Shown one piece after another: positions 41,401 through 49,607 of a stretch of DNA of 58,198 bases. The first letter of the stretch is position 1, and every line of letters begins with the position of its first letter. The translations under genes were made by a program, and so were the position numbers. The DNA lies in assembly GCA_009268125.1 (NCBI GenBank), contig WBOU01000015.1:1-58198 (forward strand), written 5' to 3'. The notes under the pieces are model-generated. The model worked only from the letters and a program-made list of their open reading frames with translations, was not told the origin of the DNA and searched no databases. Source of the DNA: Chloroflexia bacterium SDU3-3 (GTDB taxonomy: Bacteria; Chloroflexota; Chloroflexia; Chloroflexales; Roseiflexaceae).

Positions 41401-43308
41401 ATGCTCCGCCTTCCTTCGATCTTCTCACGGCATATGGTGCTCCAGCGTGGTCGTTCTAATGCGATCTGGGGCACCGATGCCCCCGGCCAGCTGGTGACGC
41501 TGGCGGTGGATGGGGCCGATGTGCCCACGGCCCAGGCCCGCGCCGCTGCCGATGGCCGCTTTCTGCTGCGCTGCCCCGAGCTTCCGGCGGGTGGCCCCTA
41601 CGTGCTGCGCATCCATGGCAGCCAGCTGGTGGTGCTGGACGACGTGCTGGTCGGCGAGGTCTGGCTGGCCTCGGGCCAGTCGAACATGGAGTTCCCGCTG
41701 AACCGCGCCGAGGGTGCGCCCCAGGCCCTGGCCGAGGCCGACCGCCCGCGCCTGCGCCTGCTGCACATCCCCAACCGCGCCAGCCACGAGCCGCAGGCCG
41801 ACGTGCAGGCCGAGTGGCGCGTGTGCGACGCCAGCAGCGCCTCGGGCTTCTCGGCGGTGGCCTACTTCTTCGGGGTCGAGATCTTGGCGACCCAGGGCGT
41901 GCCGGTGGGCCTGATCGGCACATCCTGGGGCGGCACCATGGTCGAGCCGTGGACGAGCGCCGAGGCCCTGGCACCGCTGCTCGATCTGGATGCGGCCACC
42001 GCGCCCTTTCGCATTGCGCCCGACGAGCTGGAGCAGCTGCGGCTGGCCCACGGCCAGGCGGCGCTGGCGTGGGAGCGCGAGGCGCTGCCCGCCGACCCCG
42101 GCAACGCCGCCTACGGCCTGGGGTGGTCGGCCCCGGCCTACGACGACAGCGGCTGGCCCGCCATGCCGCTGCCCGCGCTGTGGCAGAGCCACGGCCTGCG
42201 CCATAACGGCGTGGTCTGGTTCCGCCGCTCGCTCACCATCCCCCCAGCGTGGCGCGGCCAGGATCTCACCCTCTCGCTGGGCGTGATCGACGACTTCGAC
42301 CACACCTACGTGAACGATGTGGAGGTGGGCGCGCACCCCAAGGGCACGCCCGAGGCCTACCAGATCGCGCGTCGCTACCAGGTGCCCGCGCTGCTCACCC
42401 ACAGCGGGCGGCTGACTGTGGCCGTGCGGGTGTTCGACCACTTTGGCGAGGGCGGATTCCACGGCCCGACCAGCGACATGTGGCTAGCGCCCAGCGCTGC
42501 GCCGGACGAGCGGCTTCCGCTGGCGGGCGACTGGCGCTACCAGGTCGAGCACGAGATCGCGCAGGTGCCCACCTCGGTGTTTGCGACCTACCCGGACATG
42601 CCCGCGCCGCTGCGCCAGCAGGATTGCCCGGCGGCGCTATTCAACGGCATGATCGCGCCGCTTGTGCCCTATGGCGTGCGGGGTGCGCTGTGGTACCAGG
42701 GCGAGTCGAACACGGGCAGCCACGCGACCTACCGCGAGCACCTGACGGCCATGATCCGCGACTGGCGGGCGCGCTGGGATGATGCGTTCCCCTTCCTGCT
42801 GGTGCAGCTGGCGGGCTACCGCGGCGGCGCGGGCTGGCCCGAGCTGCGCGAGGCCCAGCGCCAGACCCTGGCCGAGCCGGAGACCGGCATGGCCGTGGCG
42901 CTCGACATCGGCGATGCCGAAGACATCCACCCCCTGAACAAGCGCGAGGTTGGCCGCCGCCTGGCCCTCCAGTCCCGCGCCAAGGCCTACGGCGAGAACA
43001 TTGTCTGCGACGGCCCGACCGTGTTGGATGGGCGTTCCAGCGGCGCGCTGGCCACCGTGCGCTTCGCCAGCGCCCAGGGGCTGGCCACCAGCGACGGCGC
43101 TGCGCCGCAGGGCTTCGAGCTGGCGGGCGCGGATGGCGTGTTCGCCCCGGCCCAGGCCAGCATCGCGGGCGACGCGGTGGAGCTGCGCAGCCCCGCCGTG
43201 GCCGCGCCGGTGGCCGCCCGCTACGCCTGGGCCGATATCTGCACCGGCAACCTGATCAACGGCGCTGGGCTTCCGGCGTCGCCCTTTTCCCTTTCCCTGA
43301 CTCGATGA
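41401..43308 (+). CDS. Sialate O-acetylesterase-like carbohydrate esterase (SASA/CE20)
   Basis: A 635-residue SGNH-type esterase. The block GEVWLASGQSNMEFPLNRAE holds the catalytic Ser, followed by VGLIGTSWGGTMVEPW, RGALWYQGESNTGSH and the Asp/His region EDIHPLNKREVGRRLA. A beta-sandwich domain (residues about 235-370) is inserted, as in bacterial SASA proteins and CE20 acetylesterases, which deacetylate xylan or mannan-type oligosaccharides. There is no signal peptide, so it acts inside the cell on imported oligosaccharides. GGAGG precedes the start. It lies between GH130 and an aldo/keto reductase. Confidence 0.87.
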   Translation: MLRLPSIFSRHMVLQRGRSNAIWGTDAPGQLVTLAVDGADVPTAQARAAADGRFLLRCPELPAGGPYVLRIHGSQLVVLDDVLVGEVWLASGQSNMEFPLNRAEGAPQALAEADRPRLRLLHIPNRASHEPQADVQAEWRVCDASSASGFSAVAYFFGVEILATQGVPVGLIGTSWGGTMVEPWTSAEALAPLLDLDAATAPFRIAPDELEQLRLAHGQAALAWEREALPADPGNAAYGLGWSAPAYDDSGWPAMPLPALWQSHGLRHNGVVWFRRSLTIPPAWRGQDLTLSLGVIDDFDHTYVNDVEVGAHPKGTPEAYQIARRYQVPALLTHSGRLTVAVRVFDHFGEGGFHGPTSDMWLAPSAAPDERLPLAGDWRYQVEHEIAQVPTSVFATYPDMPAPLRQQDCPAALFNGMIAPLVPYGVRGALWYQGESNTGSHATYREHLTAMIRDWRARWDDAFPFLLVQLAGYRGGAGWPELREAQRQTLAEPETGMAVALDIGDAEDIHPLNKREVGRRLALQSRAKAYGENIVCDGPTVLDGRSSGALATVRFASAQGLATSDGAAPQGFELAGADGVFAPAQASIAGDAVELRSPAVAAPVAARYAWADICTGNLINGAGLPASPFSLSLTR

Positions 43309-43324
43309 CGAGGAGCAAACCCCA

Positions 43325-44323
43325 ATGAGCGACTACACACCCGCCGCCGACCGCTACGACTCGATGCCCTACCGCCGCTGCGGCAGGACTGGCCTGCTGC
43401 TCTCGGCGATCTCGCTGGGCGCGTGGGAGACCTTCGGCGGCTACCGTGGCGAGGAGGTGGCGCGCGCCTGCATTCTGCGCGCCTTCGACTTGGGTATCAC
43501 CCACTTCGATCTGGCCAACAACTACGGCACGCCGCCCGGCAACGCCGAGATTGTGTGCGGCAAGGTTTTTAGGGAGATGCCGCGCGACGAGCTGATCATC
43601 TCCTCCAAGGCGGGTTATCTGATGTGGCCTGGGCCGTATGGCAACTGGGGCAGCCGCAAGTACATGATCGCCTCGTGCGACCAGTCGCTCAAGCGCACCG
43701 GGCTGGAGTACTTCGACATCTTCTACTCGCACCGGCCCGACCCCGAGACGCCGGTGGAGGAGACGCTGGGCGCGCTTCAGCAGCTGGTGCAGCAGGGCAA
43801 GGCGCTGTACGTGGGCCTCTCGAACTACAGCGGCGCGCAGTTCGCCGAGGCGGTGCGCGTGGCCGACAAGCTGAACCTGAAGATCACCATCCACCAGCCC
43901 TACTACAACATGCTGGGCCGCCGGATCGAGAAGGATCTGGTGCCGCACGCCGAGCGCGTGGGCACCGGCATCATCCCGTTCTCGCCGCTGGCCTCGGGCA
44001 TGCTCAGCGATAAGTACCTGGGCGACAGTATCCCCGCGCTCAGCCGCGCCGCCGAGCGCTGGGGCAAGGAGTGGGTGGCCAAGAACCTGAGCGAGGAGCG
44101 CCGCGCGGCCCTGGGTGCGCTGAACGAGCTGGCCAAGCAGCGCGGCCAGACCCTGGCCCAGATGGCGCTGGCCTGGATCCTGCGCCTGCCCGCCGTCACC
44201 AGCGTGCTGATCGGCGCGTCGAGCGTGCAGCAGGTGGAGGAGAACGTGGCGGCGCTGGCCAATCTGTCCTTCTCGGATGAGGAGCTGCGGCAGATCGACG
44301 AGCTGGTGCCAGCGCAGATCTAG
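43325..44323 (+). CDS. Aldo/keto reductase (YghZ/AKR14-like)
   Basis: A 332-residue NADPH-dependent TIM-barrel oxidoreductase. Catalytic tetrad residues are visible in HFDLANNYGTPPGNAE (Asp, Tyr), IISSKAGY (Lys) and FYSHRPDPETP (His). NADPH-binding sequences are in PFSPLASGML and VLIGASSVQQVEEN. It resembles L-glyceraldehyde-3-phosphate reductase YghZ; the sugar-processing context fits an aldose-type substrate, which is inference. GAGGAG precedes ATG 43325; it is 16 bp after the esterase gene and probably co-transcribed. Confidence 0.9.
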   Translation: MSDYTPAADRYDSMPYRRCGRTGLLLSAISLGAWETFGGYRGEEVARACILRAFDLGITHFDLANNYGTPPGNAEIVCGKVFREMPRDELIISSKAGYLMWPGPYGNWGSRKYMIASCDQSLKRTGLEYFDIFYSHRPDPETPVEETLGALQQLVQQGKALYVGLSNYSGAQFAEAVRVADKLNLKITIHQPYYNMLGRRIEKDLVPHAERVGTGIIPFSPLASGMLSDKYLGDSIPALSRAAERWGKEWVAKNLSEERRAALGALNELAKQRGQTLAQMALAWILRLPAVTSVLIGASSVQQVEENVAALANLSFSDEELRQIDELVPAQI

Positions 44324-44343
44324 GTTTTCGTTTGGGCGGTTTT

Positions 44344-44381
44344 CTGGCCCCGTCGGCGCGTGCGCGCTGGCGGGGCCATTT
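44344..44381 (+). terminator. Terminator after the aldo/keto reductase gene
   Basis: TGGCCCCG (44344-44351) pairs with CGGGGCCA (44370-44377); the interior GGCGCG/CGCGCT can extend it. Four T follow. Confidence 0.8.
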
Positions 44382-44394
44382 TGTGTGGTGGTGC

Positions 44395-45303
44395 TCAGCC
44401 CGCCGCAGGCTGGCCTGCCGCTGCGGGGTGCCGCTGGGCGCGCTGCCGGAGCCACTGATCGAGGGTTGTGGTCGCCGCGCCCAGCAGCGCGCGGGCCTGC
44501 TGGGGGTCGCCCGTCTCGCCGTGCTGGCTGGTGAGGCGCATAAGCGCGGTGGTGGCTCGCAGCTCGTCGCTTCTGCCGATGCTGGCCAGCGCCGCGCCGA
44601 GCCACAGGGGGATGCCCACTGTCCGCACCTTGGGCGCGAGCGCGGCGGTGTAGCGGCCCAGCGCCTCGCGCATGGTCAGTGCCTCGGGGCCGTAGATATA
44701 CAGCTCCTTGCCCAGCGCCTCGGCGGTGCGGTAGCTCTGCACCACCATGCGGGCGTAGTCCTCGGCGGCCAGCCAGCGCAGCCGGTGCGGCTGGCGACCG
44801 ATCAGGATGGCCGCGCCGCCCTGGATGAACAGCGGCAGGCTTTCCATAAACCATGTGGGGCGGAAGATGGTGTAGGGCACGCCGCTAGCGCGGATGGCCT
44901 GCTCGGCCTGCCACTTGGCCCGCGCGTCGGGCGTGCTGGTGGTGCCTGGCCCGGTGGTGTAGGACGAGATCGCGGTGAGCTGCCGCAGCCCTGCCGCCCG
45001 CGCTGCGAGGGCAATGGCCCTGGTGCCCTGGTGCTCGACCCGCTCATAGCTGGCCTCGTCGGGGCCGCCCTGCAGGTTGATGTGCACGCCCGCGCAGCCC
45101 TCCATGGCGCGGCGGATCGAGTCGGCGTCTGTCACATCGCCGGGGGCGATCTCGACCCCGTGGGGCAGCAGGCCGCTCGCTCGCTCGGGCGAGCGGGCCA
45201 GGGCGCGCACGGCGAATCCCTCCGCCAGCAGCCGCTCGGCCACAGGGCGGCCCAGCATGCCGGTCGCGCCGATCACAAGGATGCGCTCAGGTGGTGTGCT
45301 CAT
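44395..45303 (-). CDS. NmrA-like NAD(P)-binding SDR protein
   Basis: A 302-residue atypical short-chain dehydrogenase. The Rossmann motif is RILVIGATGMLGRPVAERLL, followed by RALARSPERA (cofactor specificity), GDVTDADSIRRAMEGC and FRPTWFMESLPLF. It lacks a convincing YxxxK, like NmrA/HSCARG-type sensors or some quinone reductases. AGGAG lies about 10 nt before the ATG. The upstream gap shares an operator-like sequence with the adjacent arsR gene, so the two may form a regulon sensing a redox or metal signal. Confidence 0.85.
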   Translation of the reverse strand: MSTPPERILVIGATGMLGRPVAERLLAEGFAVRALARSPERASGLLPHGVEIAPGDVTDADSIRRAMEGCAGVHINLQGGPDEASYERVEHQGTRAIALAARAAGLRQLTAISSYTTGPGTTSTPDARAKWQAEQAIRASGVPYTIFRPTWFMESLPLFIQGGAAILIGRQPHRLRWLAAEDYARMVVQSYRTAEALGKELYIYGPEALTMREALGRYTAALAPKVRTVGIPLWLGAALASIGRSDELRATTALMRLTSQHGETGDPQQARALLGAATTTLDQWLRQRAQRHPAAAGQPAAG

Positions 45304-45328
45304 AACAAAAGGTGCTCCTTTTTACAAT

Positions 45329-45352
45329 ATATCGGAAAATCGCAATATGACG
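45329..45352. promoter_or_regulatory. Candidate ArsR operator upstream of the NmrA-like gene
   Basis: ATATCGGAAAATCGCAATAT followed by GACG matches 17 of 24 positions in the site at 45695-45718 (shared ATATC, AAATCG and GACG). It lies 26-49 bp upstream of the NmrA-like start. Confidence 0.5.
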
Positions 45353-45394
45353 ATATGTTTTCTAAAGCCGACCCCATTGCGCTGCGGGCGCGGC

Positions 45395-45688
45395 CTAGCC
45401 GCTGGCGCAGGATCGCAGGTAGGCCAGCAGGGTCTCGGTGGCGCGGATCATCTGGGCGTAGTCGGCCCGATAGTAGACCTCTTTGCCGCTGCGGGTGGAT
45501 GTCAGCACGCCCGCCCGCCGCAGGATGGCCAGGTGCTCGGATGCGGTGGACTGGCCGATGCCGACCGCCTCGGCGATCTGGTTGACCGAGAGCGACTCGC
45601 TGGTGTCGAACAGCATCAGGATGGACTGGCGGGTCTCGCTGGCCAGCGCCTTCAGAAAGGTTTGGAGATCGGGTTCGTGGAGTGTCAT
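45395..45688 (-). CDS. ArsR family transcriptional repressor
   Basis: A 97-residue winged-helix protein: ALASETRQSILMLFDTSESL (helices 1-2), VNQIAEAVGIGQSTASEHLAIL (recognition helix) and the wing RSGKEVYYRADYA. It lacks the ELCVCDL metal motif of ArsR, so the inducer may not be a metal; the few cysteines are at the C terminus (SCASG). Transcription starts from a near-perfect promoter, with a candidate operator exactly at the start point, indicating autorepression. The next gene downstream is the NmrA-like reductase. Confidence 0.92.
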   Translation of the reverse strand: MTLHEPDLQTFLKALASETRQSILMLFDTSESLSVNQIAEAVGIGQSTASEHLAILRRAGVLTSTRSGKEVYYRADYAQMIRATETLLAYLRSCASG

Positions 45689-45694
45689 GGTTTC

Positions 45695-45718
45695 ATATCT
45701 ACAAATCGGGAAAAGACG
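45695..45718. promoter_or_regulatory. Candidate ArsR operator at the arsR start site
   Basis: ATATCTACAAATCGGGAAAA followed by GACG lies at about +1 to +23 of the arsR transcript, 7 bp before the start codon. It shares 17 of 24 positions with 45329-45352 in the same orientation. Confidence 0.55.
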
Positions 45719-45723
45719 AAATG

Positions 45724-45751
45724 ATTATAGCAGCTTGCCGCCGATTGTCAA
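45724..45751 (-). promoter_or_regulatory. arsR promoter, perfect consensus boxes
   Basis: On the minus strand TTGACA (45751-45746) and TATAAT (45729-45724) are 16 bp apart. The start is near 45717, inside the candidate operator. Confidence 0.88.
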
Positions 45752-46125
45752 TCTGCGCTGGGGTGGCGTCCCGGTCCTGTGCGTTCTTCCGTCACCGAAG
45801 ATTCTTTACCACGAGGACGCGAAGGTTTTATCGCTTTTTTTCGCCCCGCCTTCGTGGGTCGTGGCTCCCTTTTTTTCTTGGGGTCTTGGTGGTAAAAGAG
45901 TCGGTGCTGTGTTTGCAACGATTGGGCCCGCGAACAATGCATGCGGCGCATAGCAATGGGTCAGGCTCTATGCCCGCCCCGTGGTCTGGCGCTCGCAATG
46001 CGGAGACTGCTCTTCCCTGATCGATCTTCCTTCCCTTAGAGTCTTGGCGTTTTGGTGGTAAGCTGGCTCTTTTGCCCCCTCGTGCCTTCGCGTCTTCGGG
46101 GTGAATCTGTCTCTTCGCGTCTACC
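45752..46125. other. Intergenic region with CGAAGG/CCTTGG repeats
   Basis: No gene. Two repeat blocks (45805-45899 and 46034-46107) include TTTACCACGAGGACGCGAAG, GGGGTCTTGGTGGTAAAAGA and CCTTCGCGTCTTCGGGGTGA. The promoter of the TPR/SpoIIE gene starts just after the second block. Confidence 0.7.
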
Positions 46126-46154
46126 TTGACCCTTCCGAATCAGCATCGTACAAT
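46126..46154 (+). promoter_or_regulatory. Promoter of the TPR/SpoIIE gene
   Basis: TTGACC (46126-46131) and TACAAT (46149-46154) are 17 bp apart. The start codon begins at 46164, so the predicted transcript has a leader of 0-3 nt. Confidence 0.8.
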
Positions 46155-46163
46155 AGCCCCACT

Positions 46164-48263
46164 ATGACGGCAAAACAACACACACAACTAAGCCATGCCG
46201 CAAGTGAGGCCGTGCGCGCGCGGCGCTACCCGCCTGAGCTGCTGGTGCAGATCGACCAGAGCGAGCCCGAGCATTGCGAGTCCGACGCCTGGCTGGCGCT
46301 GTTTCAGGGGCGGCGGCTGTGTCGCTTGCATAGCCGCTTCCGCGAGGCCAGCGAGCTGATCGACCGCGCGGTGCGCCTGTTCCGCGACGCGGATGATGGC
46401 GAGGGCGAGCTGTGGGCGCTGGCCGAGCACGTGGTGCTGTGCTACCACAGCCGCGATGCCGAGATCGGGCTGGAGGTGGCGCAGCAGGCGCTGGCCCGCG
46501 CCATGCGGCCCTATCTGCGCGCCGAGTTCGAGTTTGGCCGCTTCCTCTGCCTGATCGCCACCGAGCAGGTGGCCGAGAGCATCGCTGCGGGCGAGGCCGC
46601 GCTGGCCGCGCTCGATCTGGAGGAAGACCCCTGGCTCCAGCTGAGCGGTCGCGCGCAGATGCTGCGCAACATCGCGGCGGGCTACCACTACGTCGGGCAG
46701 ATCCGGCGCTCCACCGCCGCCGCCGAGCAGGCTGTGGCGCTAGCCCAGCAGGATGAGGATCTGGCCTCGGCTCGGCCGTGGTGCTGGTACGAGCTGGCGC
46801 TGGCCTTCTGGCGGCAGGGCCGCCTGTCCGAGGCCCGCGATGCGGTTGAGTCGGCGCGGCGGCTGGCCGAGGCCTGGCACCACCAGGAGCTGTGGCGCTG
46901 GGCGGTGGGGCTGCAGGCCCAGATCCTGCGCGACCAGAACGACCTCGACCAGGCGATGGCGGCCTACCAGCTGGCGGGCAGCTGGGGCGAGGTGCTGGAA
47001 GGCCCGGCGCTGCTGCAGATCCGGCAGGATCGGCTGGCCGAGGCCCGCTGGAGCTGCGAGATGCTGGCCAAGGTGAGCGACGACCTGTGGCGCTCGACCG
47101 ACGCGCCCACGCTCCTAGCCATTGTGGAGCTGAAGAGCGGCAACCCGCAGGCCGCGCTGGAGCTGCTAGCCCCGGTGAGCGCCATCCACGAGGCCAATAG
47201 CTTCTTCTACCACGCCGCCACCAGCCGCCTGTACTACGCCGCCGCCTGCCTGGCGCTGGGCGACCACGATCAGGCGGCGGCCCATGTGGGCGAGTACCTG
47301 CGCTTCGCGGCCCGCGAGGATCTGCTGACCTGCCGCTGGTGGGTGCCCGACCTGATCGAGCCGCTGCTGCTGTTTGCGCTGCATCGCGGCATCGAGGTGG
47401 CGCACGCCCAGCGCATCCTTGAGCAGCGCTTCCTAGGCGGGTCTGCCGCCGATCACGGCCCGCGCCCGAGCGCGCACGCCTACGACACCGCCGAGCTGGT
47501 GATCGCCCGGCAGATGCAGCTGGCGCTGCTGCCCGACGCGCCGCCGCACATGCCCGGCTTGGATGTGGCCGCCACCGTGCTGCCCGCATCCGAGGTGGGC
47601 GGCGATTTCGTGGGCTACTTCCCCTTCGGCGCGGCGCTGGATGCGGCGGACGCGCGGGCTTTGGGCATCGCGGTGGGCGATATCTCGGGCAAGGGGCTGG
47701 CGGCGGCGCTGCTGCTCAGCGGCGCGGTGGTGGCGCTGAACACCGTGGCGGCGGGCGCGGCCCCGCCGGTGGCAGTGGCCCAGGCGCTGCACGCGGCCAT
47801 CCAGCCCTACACCACGCGCAGCCGCATGAACATCGCGCTGTGCTACACCATGCTCACCGAGACGCCCAGGGGCTGGAGTGTGTGCGCGGTGGGCTGCGGC
47901 TCGGTGCCGCCGCTCATCCGCCGCGCCAGCGGCGAGGTGCTGTGGCTGGACACCGCCGGGCTTCCGCTGGGCACGGTGGCCACCGCGCAGTACGCCGACT
48001 GCACCGAGGTGCTGCGCCCCGGCGACACCATGCTGCTGCTGAGCGACGGCGTGATCGAGGCGCTGGACGGCAGGCGGCGCATGTTTGGCTTCGAGCGGCT
48101 GGAGCGCACGCTGGCCCAGGTGCCGCCCGACGCCGACGCCACCACCACGCGCGATCTGGTGATGCAGGCGGTGGCCGGGCACAGCGGCAGCCACGAGCAG
48201 CACGACGATATCACGCTGGTGGTGGTGCGCGCGATGGTTGCGGGGTGCGCCGACGCCGCCTAG
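46164..48263 (+). CDS. TPR-PP2C (SpoIIE-type) serine phosphatase
   Basis: A 699-residue cytoplasmic protein. Residues about 20-440 are a helical TPR-like array. Residues about 465-695 form a SpoIIE/RsbU-type PP2C domain: VLPASEVGGDFVGYF and AVGDISGKGLAAALLLSG (metal Asp residues), LLLSDGVIEAL and HDDITLVVVR. Such phosphatases act on anti-anti-sigma proteins in partner-switching pathways; no anti-sigma gene is adjacent. ATG 46164 lies about 10 nt after the -10 box and has no Shine-Dalgarno, so it is probably translated from a leaderless mRNA. Confidence 0.9.
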   Translation: MTAKQHTQLSHAASEAVRARRYPPELLVQIDQSEPEHCESDAWLALFQGRRLCRLHSRFREASELIDRAVRLFRDADDGEGELWALAEHVVLCYHSRDAEIGLEVAQQALARAMRPYLRAEFEFGRFLCLIATEQVAESIAAGEAALAALDLEEDPWLQLSGRAQMLRNIAAGYHYVGQIRRSTAAAEQAVALAQQDEDLASARPWCWYELALAFWRQGRLSEARDAVESARRLAEAWHHQELWRWAVGLQAQILRDQNDLDQAMAAYQLAGSWGEVLEGPALLQIRQDRLAEARWSCEMLAKVSDDLWRSTDAPTLLAIVELKSGNPQAALELLAPVSAIHEANSFFYHAATSRLYYAAACLALGDHDQAAAHVGEYLRFAAREDLLTCRWWVPDLIEPLLLFALHRGIEVAHAQRILEQRFLGGSAADHGPRPSAHAYDTAELVIARQMQLALLPDAPPHMPGLDVAATVLPASEVGGDFVGYFPFGAALDAADARALGIAVGDISGKGLAAALLLSGAVVALNTVAAGAAPPVAVAQALHAAIQPYTTRSRMNIALCYTMLTETPRGWSVCAVGCGSVPPLIRRASGEVLWLDTAGLPLGTVATAQYADCTEVLRPGDTMLLLSDGVIEALDGRRRMFGFERLERTLAQVPPDADATTTRDLVMQAVAGHSGSHEQHDDITLVVVRAMVAGCADAA

Positions 48264-48360
48264 CTGCGGCGGAGGCGCGGGTCAACGGGTTGGTTTGGAC
48301 GGTCATTTTCAGCAGTACAATGATGCAGAGGCCGTAGAGTCGGCATTTTGGAGGATTGCT

Positions 48361-48732
48361 ATGACGCAGGGTGCGCCGGCCCAAGGCCAAGGTCAGGAAA
48401 AGGGGAAGGAGGCTGCCAAACCGCGCCGCAAGGGGCCGAACGGGATGCTGCTGATGCTCGTGCTAGTGCTGCTCGCGGTGATCGCGGTGCTGGTGCTCGG
48501 GCTGCTCTCGCCGCTGCAGCTGGCCTTCCCGCAGCAGCAGCTCCTGGGCCTGATCCACGGCGGGATCGCCGATGTGGAGGACAAGACGATTGTAGAGTGC
48601 AACCCGCAGGGCGGTGAGGCTGGCCCCACCTCGCGGCAGGTGCGCACCATCGTGTTCAACGATAGCACGTCGCTGGTGATCACGTTCGCCTCCAGCCCCA
48701 CGGGCAATGCGCTGCAGTGCGGCGGGTCGTGA
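48361..48732 (+). CDS. Single-pass membrane protein of unknown function
   Basis: A 123-residue protein starting at ATG 48361 with GGAGG 6-7 nt upstream. Residues 1-28 are glycine, glutamine and lysine rich; residues about 29-50 are one transmembrane helix (LLMLVLVLLAVIAVLVLGLL). The remaining 70 residues, presumably outside, include IADVEDKTIVECNP and a strand-like TIVFNDSTSLVITFAS with two cysteines. I recognise no family. TACAAT (48318-48323) may be the -10. It ends at a strong terminator shared with the convergent DraG-like gene. Confidence 0.65.
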   Translation: MTQGAPAQGQGQEKGKEAAKPRRKGPNGMLLMLVLVLLAVIAVLVLGLLSPLQLAFPQQQLLGLIHGGIADVEDKTIVECNPQGGEAGPTSRQVRTIVFNDSTSLVITFASSPTGNALQCGGS

Positions 48733-48757
48733 TCGTCCGGCTGGCTGCGTCTCTGAC

Positions 48758-48786
48758 GAGGGGGGCTTCGGCCCTCCTCTTTTTTT
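48758..48786 (+). terminator. Intrinsic terminator after the small membrane protein
   Basis: GAGGGGGGC (48758-48766) pairs with GCCCTCCTC (48771-48779) with one mismatch around a TTCG tetraloop, followed by seven T. Confidence 0.92.
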
Positions 48787-48792
48787 GCGCGG

Positions 48793-49605
48793 CTAGAGCG
48801 GGAAGCGCTGGGCGAAGAGGTCGATCACCTGGCGGAATCCGCTATCGAGCCGCAGGCGCACGGTTTCTACCCAAGGCTGCGGTAGGCTGCGGTAGAAGGC
48901 CTGCGCCACCGCGCCCGCGATGCATGCCTGGGTGTCGCTGTCGCCGCCCAGCGAGATGGCATTGCGGATGGCGTCCTCATAGTCCTCGGACTCGAAAAAG
49001 GCGATCATGGCCTGGGGGACTGAGCCTTGGGCCGAGCTGTCGAAGCGATAGTCCGGGCGGATGCGCTCCAGCGGCGTGTCGAGGCGGTAGCCGAAGCGGC
49101 GGGCGATCTGGGCGCGGATGCTGGCCTTGCTCTCGCCGCTGCGGGCCAGGAACACCGCCGCCGCCACCGCCTGCGCGCCGCGCACGCCCTGCGGGTGGCT
49201 ATGCGTTACCTCGGCGCTCCAGCGGGCCTCGCGCATAGCCCACTCTAGGCTGGGGGCTGCCAGCCCGATCGGGCTGGCGCGCATGGCCGCGCCATTGCCG
49301 TAGCTGCCGTAGCCGCGCGTCGCGTCGCTGGCGAGCCATACTTGGAATTGTTGCCCGTAGCCTGCGTGTGGGAAGCGTCGCCCATAGGCGCGGATGTGCT
49401 GGGCGTAGCTGGCGTGTGCACTTTTTCCCTCCATGATGTGCCAGCGCGCCGGGGTGCGGTGCAGTAGGGCATCGGCCACCGCCACCGTTAGCACGGTGTC
49501 GTCGGTGAAGTGGGCATCGCGCCCCAGCAGCGGTGCGCGATTGTCCTTGGTGGCGCGGGCCTCGTACTCCGACCCGGCTATGTCGCCGATTATCGCGCCC
49601 AGCAC
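48793..49605 (-). CDS. ADP-ribosylglycohydrolase (DraG family)
   Basis: A 270-residue all-alpha hydrolase. The di-magnesium ligands are in GAIIGDIAGSEYE, FTDDTVLTVAVADAL and the C-terminal SLGGDSDTQACIAGAVA, all diagnostic of the DraG/ARH family. It removes ADP-ribose from proteins or small molecules. The start is GTG 49605, only 2 nt after the TetR stop, with a GGGGGG ribosome binding site inside the TetR gene end. Coupling to a TetR regulator suggests control by the same signal as the glycosidase opposite, but the link is unproven. Confidence 0.92.
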   Translation of the reverse strand: MLGAIIGDIAGSEYEARATKDNRAPLLGRDAHFTDDTVLTVAVADALLHRTPARWHIMEGKSAHASYAQHIRAYGRRFPHAGYGQQFQVWLASDATRGYGSYGNGAAMRASPIGLAAPSLEWAMREARWSAEVTHSHPQGVRGAQAVAAAVFLARSGESKASIRAQIARRFGYRLDTPLERIRPDYRFDSSAQGSVPQAMIAFFESEDYEDAIRNAISLGGDSDTQACIAGAVAQAFYRSLPQPWVETVRLRLDSGFRQVIDLFAQRFPL

Positions 49606-49607
49606 GG

